Source of the DNA: Brevundimonas huaxiensis
GTDB taxonomy: Bacteria; Pseudomonadota; Alphaproteobacteria; Caulobacterales; Caulobacteraceae
Assembly (NCBI RefSeq): GCF_014218725.1
Contig: NZ_JABBJE010000002.1
Coordinates: 350,037 to 414,036 of the forward strand
Length of the DNA stretch: 64,000 nt
Direction of reading: 5' to 3'
The position numbers and the translations under genes were made by a program. Positions 1 to 8,478 of the stretch are shown here, in pieces. Each line of letters opens with the position of its first letter. The stretch's first letter is position 1. The notes under the pieces were generated by a model. The model was not told where the DNA came from and searched no databases. It saw only the letters and a list, made by a program, of their open reading frames with translations.

Positions 1-91
1 GGGAGGATCCGATCTTGACCACGACCCGCCGGGCGGCGCCCAGCGCCGACGCAGCGTTCGGGCCGACGGGGAGGGCGGCGCGCTGGGACAT
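1..91 (-). CDS. proB: Glutamate 5-kinase, N-terminal fragment (runs off the left edge)
   Basis: The reverse strand opens with ATG at 91 and reads without a stop to the window edge. The 30 visible residues end in ARRVVVKIGSS, the first beta-strand and phosphate-binding start of the amino-acid kinase fold as found near the N-terminus of glutamate 5-kinase, the first enzyme of proline synthesis. Other amino-acid kinases such as aspartokinase start with a related KFG motif, but KIGSS after ARRVVV is the ProB form. Only the start is present, so the rest of the enzyme, including any PUA domain, cannot be judged. Confidence 0.75.
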   Translation of the reverse strand, partial: MSQRAALPVGPNAASALGAARRVVVKIGSS

Positions 92-155
92 GAAGCTTTC
101 AATAACGCCACGGTTCGGGCTTGTCTCTTGCCGCATCGCGCCGCAATGCAGACGC

Positions 156-936
156 ATGATGGAATCCATTTCCCCCATCGCCGCAGGCGGTCTGGGCAGT
201 CTGGCGGCGGGCATGATGACGGCGGTGGGCGCCGTGCCGCTGCTGTTCTTCCGCAAGGCGGGGGTGCAGACCCAGAGCGCCCTGTTGGGCTTCGCCGCCG
301 GGGTCATGCTGGCGGCCTCCTTCTTCGCTGATCATTCCGGGCGTGGACGTCTTGCAGGCGGGCGGGGCCAGTCCGGCGGCGGCGGCCGGCGTCATGGGGG
401 CGGCGGTGCTGATCGGGGCGACGGTGATCGGCCTGATGAACCGGTTCGCGCCGGTGGACATGCTGGCCATCGGACCGGCGGGATCGCGCGACCTGTCGCG
501 GCGCATCTGGCTGTTCATCATCGCCATCACCCTGCACAACTTCCCCGAGGGCGCGGCCGTGGGCGTCAGCTTCGGCGGCGGCGACCTGCATCAAGGGCTG
601 TCCACGGCGCTCGGCATCGGCATCCAGAACATGCCCGAGGGTCTGGCGGTGTCTGCGGCGATGGCGACCCTGGGATACGGCCGCTGGCCGGCGTTCGCGG
701 CGGCCCTGGCCTCGGGCCTGGTTGAGCCGGTCGGCGGCCTGATCGGCGCCAGCGTGGTCGATCTCTTGCCCGGCGCCCTGCCGTGGGGGCTGGGCTTGGC
801 GGCGGGGGCCATGATCTATGTCGTCACCGCCGAGATCATTCCCGAGACCCGCGAGAAGTCCAAGGGCGAGGGGTCGATGATCGGCCTGATGATCGGCCTG
901 GTCGGTATGATGTTCCTGGATATCGCCCTGGGATGA
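156..936 (+). pseudogene. ZIP-family divalent metal transporter, frameshifted
   Basis: The 5' part (from ATG 156 or 159) encodes MESISPIAAGG and the first two membrane segments up to AASFF. The reading then has to move one frame at about 325-328 to continue with SLIIPGVD and run to 936. Two bases (TC) appear to be missing compared with the expected codons for FFSLI. The downstream part keeps the metal-binding membrane motifs HNFPEG and QNMPEG typical of GufA/ZupT-like ZIP permeases, which import Zn2+ or related cations. Restored length is about 260 residues, normal for the family. Either a recent pseudogene or a sequencing error; a shorter product from GTG 343 would lack two membrane helices. 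Confidence 0.8.
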
Positions 937-1016
937 TGGCGGCGAAACGCGGCGTGACCGCGCAGCGGGGCGTTACATCGATTTACATGGCGAGCGGGGG
1001 TTGAAGCCGTCGGGGC

Positions 1017-1035
1017 CGAGAGGCTAGGCCTCTCG
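1017..1035. terminator. Short perfect hairpin between ZIP and bglX
   Basis: CGAGAGGC and GCCTCTCG form an 8-bp perfect stem with a 3-base loop, 41 bases before the beta-glucosidase start. There is no T-run after it, so it could be a weak terminator of the ZIP gene or a structure in the bglX leader. Confidence 0.3.
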
Positions 1036-1076
1036 CTTCGCTGCTCGATTGTCCCCCGAAAGGAGCGCCAGACTAA

Positions 1077-3404
1077 ATGACGCGACCTCTCAAGCCTGCG
1101 GCTTCCCGTAGAAATTTCTTGTCTGGCCTGGGGCTTTTGGCCCTGATGGGCGCCGGAGTTTTCCCCATGCCTGTTTCCGCCCAAGCGTCCCGCACCGTCG
1201 CCCGTCACCGCCAGAAGATCGAGGATCTGATCGCGGCCATGACGGTCGAGGAGAAGGCGGGCCAGCTGAACCTGCTGGCCGATCCGTTCCGCTGGATGCC
1301 GACGGCGGTGAACCCGCTGGACGGCACGGGCGATCCCGCGCGCGTCACGGCCCTGATCCGCGAAGGCAAGGTCGGCAGCCTGTTCAACGGCATCGGCGCC
1401 GAGGCGGGCCGTCGCATCCAGCGCGTCGCGATGGAGGAAAGCCGGCTGAAGATCCCGCTGCTGTTCGCGGCGGACGTGATCCACGGCCTGTCGACCATCT
1501 TCCCGGTGCCTCTGGCCGAGGCGGCGGCCTTCGACACCGAACTGGCGCGGCGCACGGCGCGGGCGGCGGCGGTCGAGACGGCGGCGTCGGCCGTTCACCA
1601 GACCTACGCCCCCATGGTGGACGTGGCGCGCGACCAGCGCTGGGGCCGCAACGTCGAGGGCGCGGGCGAGGACGTACTGCTGAACAACCTGCTGGCCGCC
1701 GCCCGCGTGCGCGGCTTCCAGGGCGAAAAAGGTCTGGACGACCGTGACGCGGTCCTGGCCACCGCCAAACACATGGCCGCCTATTCCGCCGCCGTCGGCG
1801 GGGTCGAATACAACACCACCGACATGAGCGAGCAGACGCTGCGCGGGGTCTTCCTGCCGCCGTTCAAGGCCTCGGTGGACGCCGGCGCCCTGTCGATCAT
1901 GAGCGCCTTCAACGACGTCAACGGCGTGCCGGCCTCGGGCAGCCGCAAGCTGCTGACTGACATCCTGCGCGGCGAATGGGGCTTCGAGGGCTTCGTCGTC
2001 TCCGACTACACCTCCGAGCAGGAACTGGTGGCCCACGGCTTCGCCGAGGACGGCCGCGACGCCGCCCGCCTGGCCTTCAACGCCGGGGTCGATGTGTCGA
2101 TGGTGTCGGGTCTGTATCTGGAACATCTGCCCAGCCTCGTCGCCTCGGGCGAGGTGTCGATGGCGCGTCTGGACGAGGCGGTGCGCCGCGTCCTGAACAC
2201 CAAGGCGGCGCTGGGCCTGTTCGACGACCCCTATCGCGGCACCGATCCGGTGCGTGAAAAGGCGGTGGTCGGCTCGCGCGAGCACGTCGAGCTGTCGCGT
2301 GAGGCGGGCCGCAAGTCGGTCGTGCTGCTGAAAAACGATAACGGCCTGCTGCCGTTGAAGAAGAGCCAGAAGATCGCCCTGGTCGGCCCGTTCGCCGACG
2401 ACGTGGACAATGTCTGGGGGCCGTGGACCATCTGGGGCGCGCCCGAGCGACGCGTGTCGCTGGAGGCCGGCTTCCGCGCGGCCATGAGCGATCCGCAGAA
2501 CCTGACCGTCGCACGCGGTTCGGGCGTCGAGACGCCGCTGGACGGCGGGATCGAGCAGGCCGTCGCCGCCGCACGCGACGCTGAGGTCATCGTCCTGGCC
2601 ATCGGCGAAGCGACCAACATGTCGGGCGAGGCCCAGTCACGCACCGAGATCGTGGTGCCCGCGCCGCAGGTCGCCCTGGTCGACGCTATGGCGGCGCTGG
2701 GCAAGCCCATGGTCATCCTGCTGAGGAACGGCCGGGCTCTGGCGCTGGAAGGCAATGTGAAGAACGCCCAGGCCATCGTCGTGACCTGGTTCCTGGGCGA
2801 ACAGCTGGGTCATGCCGTCGCCGACGTCCTGTTCGGCGATCACGGCCCGTCGGCGCGCCTGCCGGTCAGCTTCCCGCACAAGTCGGGCCAGCAGCCCTAT
2901 TCCTACGACCGCAAGACCACCGGCCGCCCGGCCAATCCCGATCTGGCGAACGAGGAATACAAGGCCCGCTATCGCGAGACGACGAATACGGCGCTGTATC
3001 CCTTCGGCTATGGCCTGACCTATGGCGCGATCAGCTATGGGCCGGTCGAGATGGAGAGCGACAAGCTGGCCTGGGCCGGCACGCTGGATCTGGCCGTGAC
3101 CGTGACCAACACCGGGTCGCATCCGGCCGAGGAGCTGGTTCAGCTCTATATCCACGACCGGGTCGCCAGCCTGACCCAGCCGGGCCGATTGCTGAAGGAC
3201 TTCAAGCGCGTGTCGCTGAAGCCGGGCCAGAGCACGAAGGTGACCTTCACCCTGAACGCTCGCCAACTGGGCTTCATCGGCGCGGACGAAACCTGGCGCA
3301 TCGAGCCCGGTCTGTTCGACGTCTGGCTGGCGCCGCACGCCCAGGGCGGGGCCAAGGCGACGTTCCAGCTGATCGGTCCGGCGTCGATCACCGACGGGCG
3401 GTGA
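1077..3404 (+). CDS. bglX: Glycoside hydrolase family 3 beta-glucosidase, Tat-exported
   Basis: This 775-residue enzyme should release terminal beta-linked glucose (or xylose) from oligosaccharides in the periplasm. The N-terminus SRRNFLSGLG followed by a hydrophobic stretch and a VSAQA cleavage site is a twin-arginine signal peptide. The GH3 N-terminal barrel follows, with the nucleophile aspartate in VVSDYTSEQE (about residue 310), then the alpha/beta sandwich domain with KNDNGLLPL, and a C-terminal fibronectin III-like domain from about residue 660. Length and domain order match E. coli BglX. AGGAG ten bases before the ATG supports the start. It appears to be a single-gene unit. Confidence 0.92.
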   Translation: MTRPLKPAASRRNFLSGLGLLALMGAGVFPMPVSAQASRTVARHRQKIEDLIAAMTVEEKAGQLNLLADPFRWMPTAVNPLDGTGDPARVTALIREGKVGSLFNGIGAEAGRRIQRVAMEESRLKIPLLFAADVIHGLSTIFPVPLAEAAAFDTELARRTARAAAVETAASAVHQTYAPMVDVARDQRWGRNVEGAGEDVLLNNLLAAARVRGFQGEKGLDDRDAVLATAKHMAAYSAAVGGVEYNTTDMSEQTLRGVFLPPFKASVDAGALSIMSAFNDVNGVPASGSRKLLTDILRGEWGFEGFVVSDYTSEQELVAHGFAEDGRDAARLAFNAGVDVSMVSGLYLEHLPSLVASGEVSMARLDEAVRRVLNTKAALGLFDDPYRGTDPVREKAVVGSREHVELSREAGRKSVVLLKNDNGLLPLKKSQKIALVGPFADDVDNVWGPWTIWGAPERRVSLEAGFRAAMSDPQNLTVARGSGVETPLDGGIEQAVAAARDAEVIVLAIGEATNMSGEAQSRTEIVVPAPQVALVDAMAALGKPMVILLRNGRALALEGNVKNAQAIVVTWFLGEQLGHAVADVLFGDHGPSARLPVSFPHKSGQQPYSYDRKTTGRPANPDLANEEYKARYRETTNTALYPFGYGLTYGAISYGPVEMESDKLAWAGTLDLAVTVTNTGSHPAEELVQLYIHDRVASLTQPGRLLKDFKRVSLKPGQSTKVTFTLNARQLGFIGADETWRIEPGLFDVWLAPHAQGGAKATFQLIGPASITDGR

Positions 3405-3501
3405 CGCGCGCCACGTTGACGGGGCAGGCGGCAGGGCTTAACGACGCCGCCGTTTGCCTTCGGCCTTCGTATCGGCCGGATTCGATTTTAGGAGCGCGCC
3501 C

Positions 3502-4662
3502 ATGACGACGAAGATTCTTCCGGGCGCCACCGGCGTTCTCGCGCTCGCGGACGGCACGATCCTGCAGGGCGTCGGCGTGGGCGCCGTCGGCTCGGCCCTG
3601 GGCGAGGTGGTCTTCAACACCGCCATGACCGGCTATCAGGAAATCCTGACTGATCCGTCGTACATGAGCCAGATCCTGGCCTTCACCTTCCCGCACGTCG
3701 GCAATGTGGGGACCAATGTCGAAGACATCGAGCAGATGGGCGGCGGGTCCGACACCTCGGCGCGCGGCGCCATCTTCCGCGACGTTCCGACCGATCCGGC
3801 CAATTATCGCTCGGACGCCAGTTTCGACGACTGGATGAAGCGGCGCGGCGTCGTGGGTCTGGCCGGGGTGGACACCCGCGCCCTGACCAAGATCATCCGC
3901 GACAAGGGCGCGCCACACGCCGTCATCGCCCACGACCCGGACGGAAACTTCGACCTGGAGGCCCTGGTCGCCCAGGCCAAGGGCTGGACCGGGCTGGTCG
4001 GTCTGGACCTGGCCAAGCCCGCCTCGACCCTGCAGGCGTTCGAATGGAACGAGGGTCTGTGGGACTGGCCGGAAGGTCATCCGAAGACCGAGGGCCGCAA
4101 GGACGTGGTCGTCATCGACTACGGCGTGAAGCGCAACATCCTGCGCGCCCTGGCCTCGACTGGCGCGCGCATCACCGTGGTCCCGGCGACGACGACGGCG
4201 GAAGAGGTTCTGGCCCGCAATCCCGACGGCGTGGTTCTGTCCAACGGTCCGGGCGATCCGGCTGCGACAGGCGAATACGCCGTGCCTGAAATCCAGAAGC
4301 TGGTCGCCAGCGGCAAGCCCTTGATGGGCATCTGCCTGGGCCACCAGATGCTGGCCCTGGCCCTGGGCGCCAGGACGGTGAAGATGGATCAGGGCCACCA
4401 CGGCGCCAACCATCCGGTCAAGGATCTGACCACCGGCAAGGTCGAGATCGTGTCGATGAACCACGGTTTCACCGTCGATCGCGACAGCCTGCCCGACGCG
4501 GTGACCGAGACCCACGTCAGCCTGTTCGACGGCACCAACTGCGGCATCGCGGTCAAGGACAAGCCGATCTTCAGCGTCCAGCACCACCCTGAGGCCTCGC
4601 CCGGCCCGACCGACAGCCTGTATCTGTTCGACCGGTTCGCCGATCTGATGGGCGATCGCTGA
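3502..4662 (+). CDS. carA: Carbamoyl-phosphate synthase small (glutaminase) subunit
   Basis: CarA hydrolyses glutamine and channels ammonia to CarB, making carbamoyl phosphate for pyrimidines and arginine. The 386-residue product has the N-terminal CPSase_sm domain and a class I glutamine amidotransferase domain. The nucleophile is Cys278 in [10 protein letters not shown], with His362 and Glu364 in HHPEA completing the triad. I chose ATG 3502 because AGGAG sits eight bases before it; the frame is open for 48 bases further upstream but without conserved sequence. carB is not adjacent. A glycosyltransferase-like gene follows after four bases and may be co-transcribed. Confidence 0.95.
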   Translation: MTTKILPGATGVLALADGTILQGVGVGAVGSALGEVVFNTAMTGYQEILTDPSYMSQILAFTFPHVGNVGTNVEDIEQMGGGSDTSARGAIFRDVPTDPANYRSDASFDDWMKRRGVVGLAGVDTRALTKIIRDKGAPHAVIAHDPDGNFDLEALVAQAKGWTGLVGLDLAKPASTLQAFEWNEGLWDWPEGHPKTEGRKDVVVIDYGVKRNILRALASTGARITVVPATTTAEEVLARNPDGVVLSNGPGDPAATGEYAVPEIQKLVASGKPLMGICLGHQMLALALGARTVKMDQGHHGANHPVKDLTTGKVEIVSMNHGFTVDRDSLPDAVTETHVSLFDGTNCGIAVKDKPIFSVQHHPEASPGPTDSLYLFDRFADLMGDR

Positions 4663-4666
4663 CGCC

Positions 4667-5611
4667 ATGAAACAGGGGGCGGTTCGGTCGGACTATCTGG
4701 ACTGGCTGGCCGAGGCGTTCGAGGTCGCTCGCCGGTTTACGCCCCTGCCGGACGGTGATGTCGTCGTCGGCTACGCCACCGGATACGACGCGGCCGATAT
4801 CGCGCCCTTCGTCCTGTCGCTGCGGGCCGTGTTCGAGGGTCCTGTGGCTCTCGTCGTCGATGCTGAACCGGCCCTGCGCGCCTTTCTGGCCCAGCATCGG
4901 GTGACCGCCGTCGATGCGCCGGTCTGGCGCGGATGGGCGCCGCATCCGGTGATGCAGCGGTTCGTGGCCTTCGCTGGTTTGCTGGGCGAGCGGCCCGGCG
5001 CGGCCCTGGCCTGCGACGTGCGCGATGTGATCTTCCAGGCGCCGCCCTTCGATCCGGCGCCGAAGGAGCTTGAGGCCTATGTCGAGGCCGAGACGCCGCT
5101 GGCCGATCATGCCTTCAACATGAAGTATCTGCGCGCCCTGTTCGGGGAGGCCCAAGCGCGGCAGCTGGCCGACAAGGCCTGTCTGTGCGTCGGCACCCTC
5201 GTCGGGCCACGCGCGGAGGTCTCGCGGCTGTCGCGACTGATCCTGTCGCTGGCGGCGACGCCGCGGTCCGAGATCGGCGGGGCGTTCGGCGCCGATCAGG
5301 CGGCCTTCAACATGGCGATCCATCAGGGTCTGACGGCGATGACCGTTCGTCCCAACTACGGGCGCGTGGCGACCCTGGGCCTGACGCCCGGCGAGATGCT
5401 GAGGTTCGAGGGGGGCAAGGTCGTCAATCCGGACGCCAGCGTCAGCCCCATTGTCCATCAGCATGATCGCCATCCGCATCTTGAAGCGCCGGTCCATGCG
5501 CTGTGGGGTGGAGGGCTGGAGCTGCGTCGGCGGGTAAGGCCCAAGTCGGCGGGGCAGAAGTTCGAAAAGCTGAAAGCCTCGCTGCGCCGCCGGATGCCCG
5601 AACTGCGATGA
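4667..5611 (+). CDS. Putative glycosyltransferase-like protein
   Basis: The 314-residue product has no signal peptide. It resembles nucleotide-sugar-dependent glycosyltransferases of the GT-A type: an N-terminal Rossmann-like region (VVVGYATGYD), an acidic DVRDVIFQ motif near residue 120 that could bind the metal-nucleotide, GADQAAFN around residue 207, and VHQHDRHP near residue 265. The C-terminal 30 residues are basic. I infer transfer of a sugar to a cell-surface or polysaccharide acceptor, fitting the UDP-glucose 4-epimerase encoded convergently next door. No specific family name can be given. Its last 170 bases overlap the antisense tail of galE. Confidence 0.55.
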   Translation: MKQGAVRSDYLDWLAEAFEVARRFTPLPDGDVVVGYATGYDAADIAPFVLSLRAVFEGPVALVVDAEPALRAFLAQHRVTAVDAPVWRGWAPHPVMQRFVAFAGLLGERPGAALACDVRDVIFQAPPFDPAPKELEAYVEAETPLADHAFNMKYLRALFGEAQARQLADKACLCVGTLVGPRAEVSRLSRLILSLAATPRSEIGGAFGADQAAFNMAIHQGLTAMTVRPNYGRVATLGLTPGEMLRFEGGKVVNPDASVSPIVHQHDRHPHLEAPVHALWGGGLELRRRVRPKSAGQKFEKLKASLRRRMPELR

Positions 5612-6611
5612 CCCGGCTGTGCCAGGCCCAGGCGCTGGCGACGATGGAAGGCAGGTCCGACTGGCGTGGCGCAAAGCCCAGCGCCTGACGGGCCAAGGTG
5701 ATGTCCGACACAAGATGCGACGGGTCGCCCGCACGGCGCGCTCCGGCTGCGTCGGGCAGTCGAAGGCCGCTGTGCGCCGTGATGGCCTCAAGCACCTGCC
5801 GCACCGAATGGCCGCGACCGGCGCCCAGATTGCAGGCGAAGAAGCCGCGTCGGTCGCCGAGCAACTGGGTCAGGGCGGCAAGGTGGCCCTGAGCCAGGTC
5901 GCAGACGTGGACATAGTCGCGCACCGCCGTGCCGTCGGGTGTCGGATAGTCGATCCCATGAACGGCGAAATCGTCGATCTGGCCGCGCAAGGCCATCATG
6001 GCGCGCGGGATGAGATGGGTCTCGACCGGCCGATCTTCGCCGATCAGGCCTGACGCCGAGGCGCCGCTGGCGTTGAAATAACGCAGCGCGATCACATTCA
6101 GCCCGTGCGCGGCGCTGGCGTCCGACAGGATCTGTTCGCAGCCCAGTTTGGAGCGGCCATAGGGGGTGACGGGCGCCAGCGGCGTCGCCTCGGTGATCGG
6201 ATCGCCGCCGGGATCGCCATAGACGGCGCAGGTGCTGGAAAAGACCAGCCGGTTCACGCCCGCCGTTCGCATCCCGCCCAACAGGCCGAACAGACCGCCG
6301 ACATTGTTGCGGTAATAATCCAGCGGCGCGCGCACCGACTCCGGGACCACTGACGAGCCGGCGAAATGCATGACGGCGCAGATATCGTGGGCGATCAGGG
6401 TGTGGCGCACCTTGTCCGCGTCCCAGACATCGCCCTCGACCAGCGGCCCCCAGCGCACGAACCGGCGCCGGCCGGTCGACAGGTTGTCATAGGTGACGGG
6501 CCGATAGCCGGCGGCCGCCAAGGCCTCGCACACATGGGCGCCGATATAGCCCGCGCCGCCTGTGACCAGGATCGCCTTCGCAGATGTCAGCGCCGATCCG
6601 ACTTCGCCCAT
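5442..6611 (-). CDS. galE: UDP-glucose 4-epimerase with unusual C-terminal tail
   Basis: The product interconverts UDP-glucose and UDP-galactose using bound NAD. The N-terminal TGGAGYIGAH motif binds NAD, SSTCAVYGDP carries the catalytic serine region, and YGRSKLGCE supplies the Tyr-x3-Lys pair. The family usually ends shortly after a motif like SAWAWH; here about 50 further residues, rich in Ala, Pro and His, are read through antisense sequence of the preceding gene. This suggests that an original stop codon was lost. ATG 6611 is chosen over an in-frame GTG at 6617; neither has a clear ribosome binding site. Confidence 0.88.
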   Translation of the reverse strand: MGEVGSALTSAKAILVTGGAGYIGAHVCEALAAAGYRPVTYDNLSTGRRRFVRWGPLVEGDVWDADKVRHTLIAHDICAVMHFAGSSVVPESVRAPLDYYRNNVGGLFGLLGGMRTAGVNRLVFSSTCAVYGDPGGDPITEATPLAPVTPYGRSKLGCEQILSDASAAHGLNVIALRYFNASGASASGLIGEDRPVETHLIPRAMMALRGQIDDFAVHGIDYPTPDGTAVRDYVHVCDLAQGHLAALTQLLGDRRGFFACNLGAGRGHSVRQVLEAITAHSGLRLPDAAGARRAGDPSHLVSDITLARQALGFAPRQSDLPSIVASAWAWHSRVIAVRASGGAARLSAFRTSAPPTWALPADAAPALHPTAHGPALQDADGDHADGQWG

Positions 6612-6689
6612 CCGCACTTGTCGGATACCAACGGTCGGTAAATCAACCCCAAATCACCGCCATGGGTATTCAGAGGTGTGAAGCGACTG

Positions 6690-6956
6690 TCAGGGGATCG
6701 GCGAGAAGCTGCGTTCTTCCCGCAGGGCGCTGGCTTTCCGGACGGCGATCGGTGCGGCATGCAGCCAGTAGTCGGCGTCTTCGAGACGCTGCTCTCTGCG
6801 GCGCTCTAGTCCGCGCAGGCGGCGCAGGGCGGCGTTCTGGAGAAGGCGCGCATGCAGGGCGCGGGGCGACAGTTCGGCGATGGCGGGAGAGCCGGGGACG
6901 GCGACGGCGTCGGGGCCTTTGGGCTCCACCGCCGGGCGGGCGATGGCGATAAACAT
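6690..6956 (-). CDS. Small basic hypothetical protein
   Basis: This 88-residue product starts at ATG 6956 (MFIAIARP). It has a short, mostly hydrophobic and Ala/Pro-rich first half. The second half is an Arg/Leu-rich, probably helical stretch (LRRLRGLERRREQ) followed by LEDADYWLHAAPI. I do not recognise a family. The distinct composition of the helical part and the Trp/Tyr motif suggest that it is real, but the ribosome binding site is weak. It is separated from galE by 78 bases and could share its transcript direction. A CtrA-like box lies about 140 bases upstream. Confidence 0.45.
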   Translation of the reverse strand: MFIAIARPAVEPKGPDAVAVPGSPAIAELSPRALHARLLQNAALRRLRGLERRREQRLEDADYWLHAAPIAVRKASALREERSFSPIP

Positions 6957-7097
6957 GAGGATCTCGGTGCAGGAGGGAGAGGCGCTTCTGCGCCGAGCTA
7001 ACGATGGGTTAACCACAGTCCCTGTGGATAGTTCCTGACTCCGTCCGAAAAAAGTCCATGAATCGAGAGGCTTACTGCCCGCTTCCGGACAAAATGG

Positions 7098-7112
7098 TTA
7101 CCGAAATCTTAA
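7098..7112. promoter_or_regulatory. Near-consensus CtrA-type box (TTAC-N7-TTAA)
   Basis: TTAC, seven bases, then TTAA matches seven of eight positions of the TTAA-N7-TTAA site bound by the Caulobacterales cell-cycle regulator CtrA. It lies between the small gene ending the galE side and tRNA-Glu. A single match in a 64-kb window can arise by chance. Confidence 0.3.
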
Positions 7113-7172
7113 TCCGGGGTCGGAGCGTTCGCTCGACAATGTCCGGGAAGGGCGCTGCAGAGGCGCCGCCGG

Positions 7173-7247
7173 TGGCAGTCCCTAGGGGAGTCGAACCCCT
7201 CTTTTCAGGTTGAAAACCTGACGTCCTAACCGATAGACGAAGGGACC
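7173..7247 (-). tRNA. tRNA-Glu (anticodon UUC)
   Basis: The reverse strand reads GGTCCCTTCGTCTATCGG at the 5' end, an anticodon arm TCAGG-TTTTCAA-CCTGA whose central triplet is TTC, a T arm around GGGGTTCGACTCCCC, and acceptor AGGGACT. The acceptor stem pairs fully with one G-U at the first position. Discriminator G and an encoded CCA (7173-7175) complete it. Anticodon UUC reads GAA and GAG. The sequence closely follows the bacterial tRNA-Glu pattern. The gene stands alone between metB and the small gene. Confidence 0.95.
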
Positions 7248-7299
7248 GCGGCCGGGGCGGCGCATGTGCCCCGGTTCGGCTCCTCCTGCAAGCAAAAAG

Positions 7300-8478
7300 T
7301 TACGCGGCCGCAGCGGTTGCGGGCACGAGGGCGTCCAGCGCCGGGAACAGGTCGGCGATCAGGTCCTCGACATGCTCCAGACCCACCGACAGGCGCACCA
7401 AACCATCGCCGATGCCGGCCGTTGCGCGCTGTTCCGGCGTCATGGCGGCGTGGGTCATGGTGGCCGGGTGGGCGATCAGGCTTTCAACGCCGCCCAGCGA
7501 TTCCGCCAAGGTGAAGATTTCCAGCGTCTCGACCAGATCGCGCACGGCGTCCGTGCCGCCTTGCAGTTCGAAGCTGAGCATGGCGCCGGGGCCGGCCTGC
7601 TGGGCCGCGACCAGGACGTGGTTGGGGTGCGACTTCAGGCCCGGATAATGGACGGCCTTGACCGCCGGGTGGGCGGCCAGCTTTTCGGCGATCTTGCCCG
7701 CCGTGGCCTGCTGCCGCTCGATCCGGGCGAACAGGGTGCGCACGCCGCGCAGGGTCAGATAGGCGTCGAAGGGCGAGCCGGTCACGCCGGTGCAGTTGGC
7801 CCACCAGGCCAGGGTCTGGTGATCCTCGGCGTCGGCCGAGATGACCGCCCCGCCGACCACGTCCGAATGGCCGTTGATGAATTTGGTGGTCGAGTGGACC
7901 ACGAAGTCGGCGCCCAGCTTGATCGGGTTCTGCAGCGCCGGCGACAGGAAGGTGTTGTCGCACACGACCTTGGCGCCCGCCGCATGGGCGCGAGTGCAGA
8001 TGTCGGCGACGTCCACCAGACGCAGCAGCGGGTTGGACGGGGTCTCGACCAGCACCAGCTTGGGCTTCTGCGCCAGAGCGGCCTCGAAGGCGACGGGATC
8101 GCTCTGATCGACCAGCAGCAGTTCGAAATGCCCCTTCTTCGCGCGGGCGTTCAGCAGGCGACAGGTGCCGCCGTAACAGTCGTGCGGGGCGATCAGCAGA
8201 TCGCCCGGCTCCAGCAGGGTCAAAGGCAGGTCGACCGCCGCCATGCCGGTGGCGGTGATGACGCAGCCGGCGCCGCCCTCCAGCTCGGCCAGGGTCTCGG
8301 CCAGAACGTCGCGGGTCGGATTGCCCGAACGGCTGTAGTCGTACTTCCGCTTCTGATCGAAGCCGGCGAAGGAATAGTTGGACGACAGATACAGCGGCGG
8401 CATGACCGCGCCGTGGGCCGTGTCCGTATCCACGCCCGTGCGGGCGGCGATGGTGTGCGGATTGGCGATACGGGTCAT
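7300..8478 (-). CDS. metB: Cystathionine gamma-synthase / O-acylhomoserine sulfhydrylase (PLP)
   Basis: The 392-residue product belongs to the Cys/Met metabolism PLP family and joins activated homoserine with cysteine or sulfide on the way to methionine. Visible landmarks are KYDYSRSGNPTRD, the PLP-stacking ATGMAA region, VVCDNTFLSP with the PLP aspartate, and VHSTTKFINGHSD with the PLP lysine. Its ATG overlaps the end of metX by four bases, so the two are translated together and share the SAM riboswitch. Family members are hard to separate by sequence; a cystathionine beta-lyase is less likely next to metX. Confidence 0.85.
   Translation of the reverse strand: MTRIANPHTIAARTGVDTDTAHGAVMPPLYLSSNYSFAGFDQKRKYDYSRSGNPTRDVLAETLAELEGGAGCVITATGMAAVDLPLTLLEPGDLLIAPHDCYGGTCRLLNARAKKGHFELLLVDQSDPVAFEAALAQKPKLVLVETPSNPLLRLVDVADICTRAHAAGAKVVCDNTFLSPALQNPIKLGADFVVHSTTKFINGHSDVVGGAVISADAEDHQTLAWWANCTGVTGSPFDAYLTLRGVRTLFARIERQQATAGKIAEKLAAHPAVKAVHYPGLKSHPNHVLVAAQQAGPGAMLSFELQGGTDAVRDLVETLEIFTLAESLGGVESLIAHPATMTHAAMTPEQRATAGIGDGLVRLSVGLEHVEDLIADLFPALDALVPATAAAA

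Noticed and set aside
816..2285. Long antisense frame opposite the beta-glucosidase
   Set aside because: Arg/His/Gln-rich shadow of a high-GC gene whose sense frame has full GH3 motifs.
3388..4668. Long antisense frame opposite carA
   Set aside because: No recognisable motif; mirrors third-position GC of the real gene.
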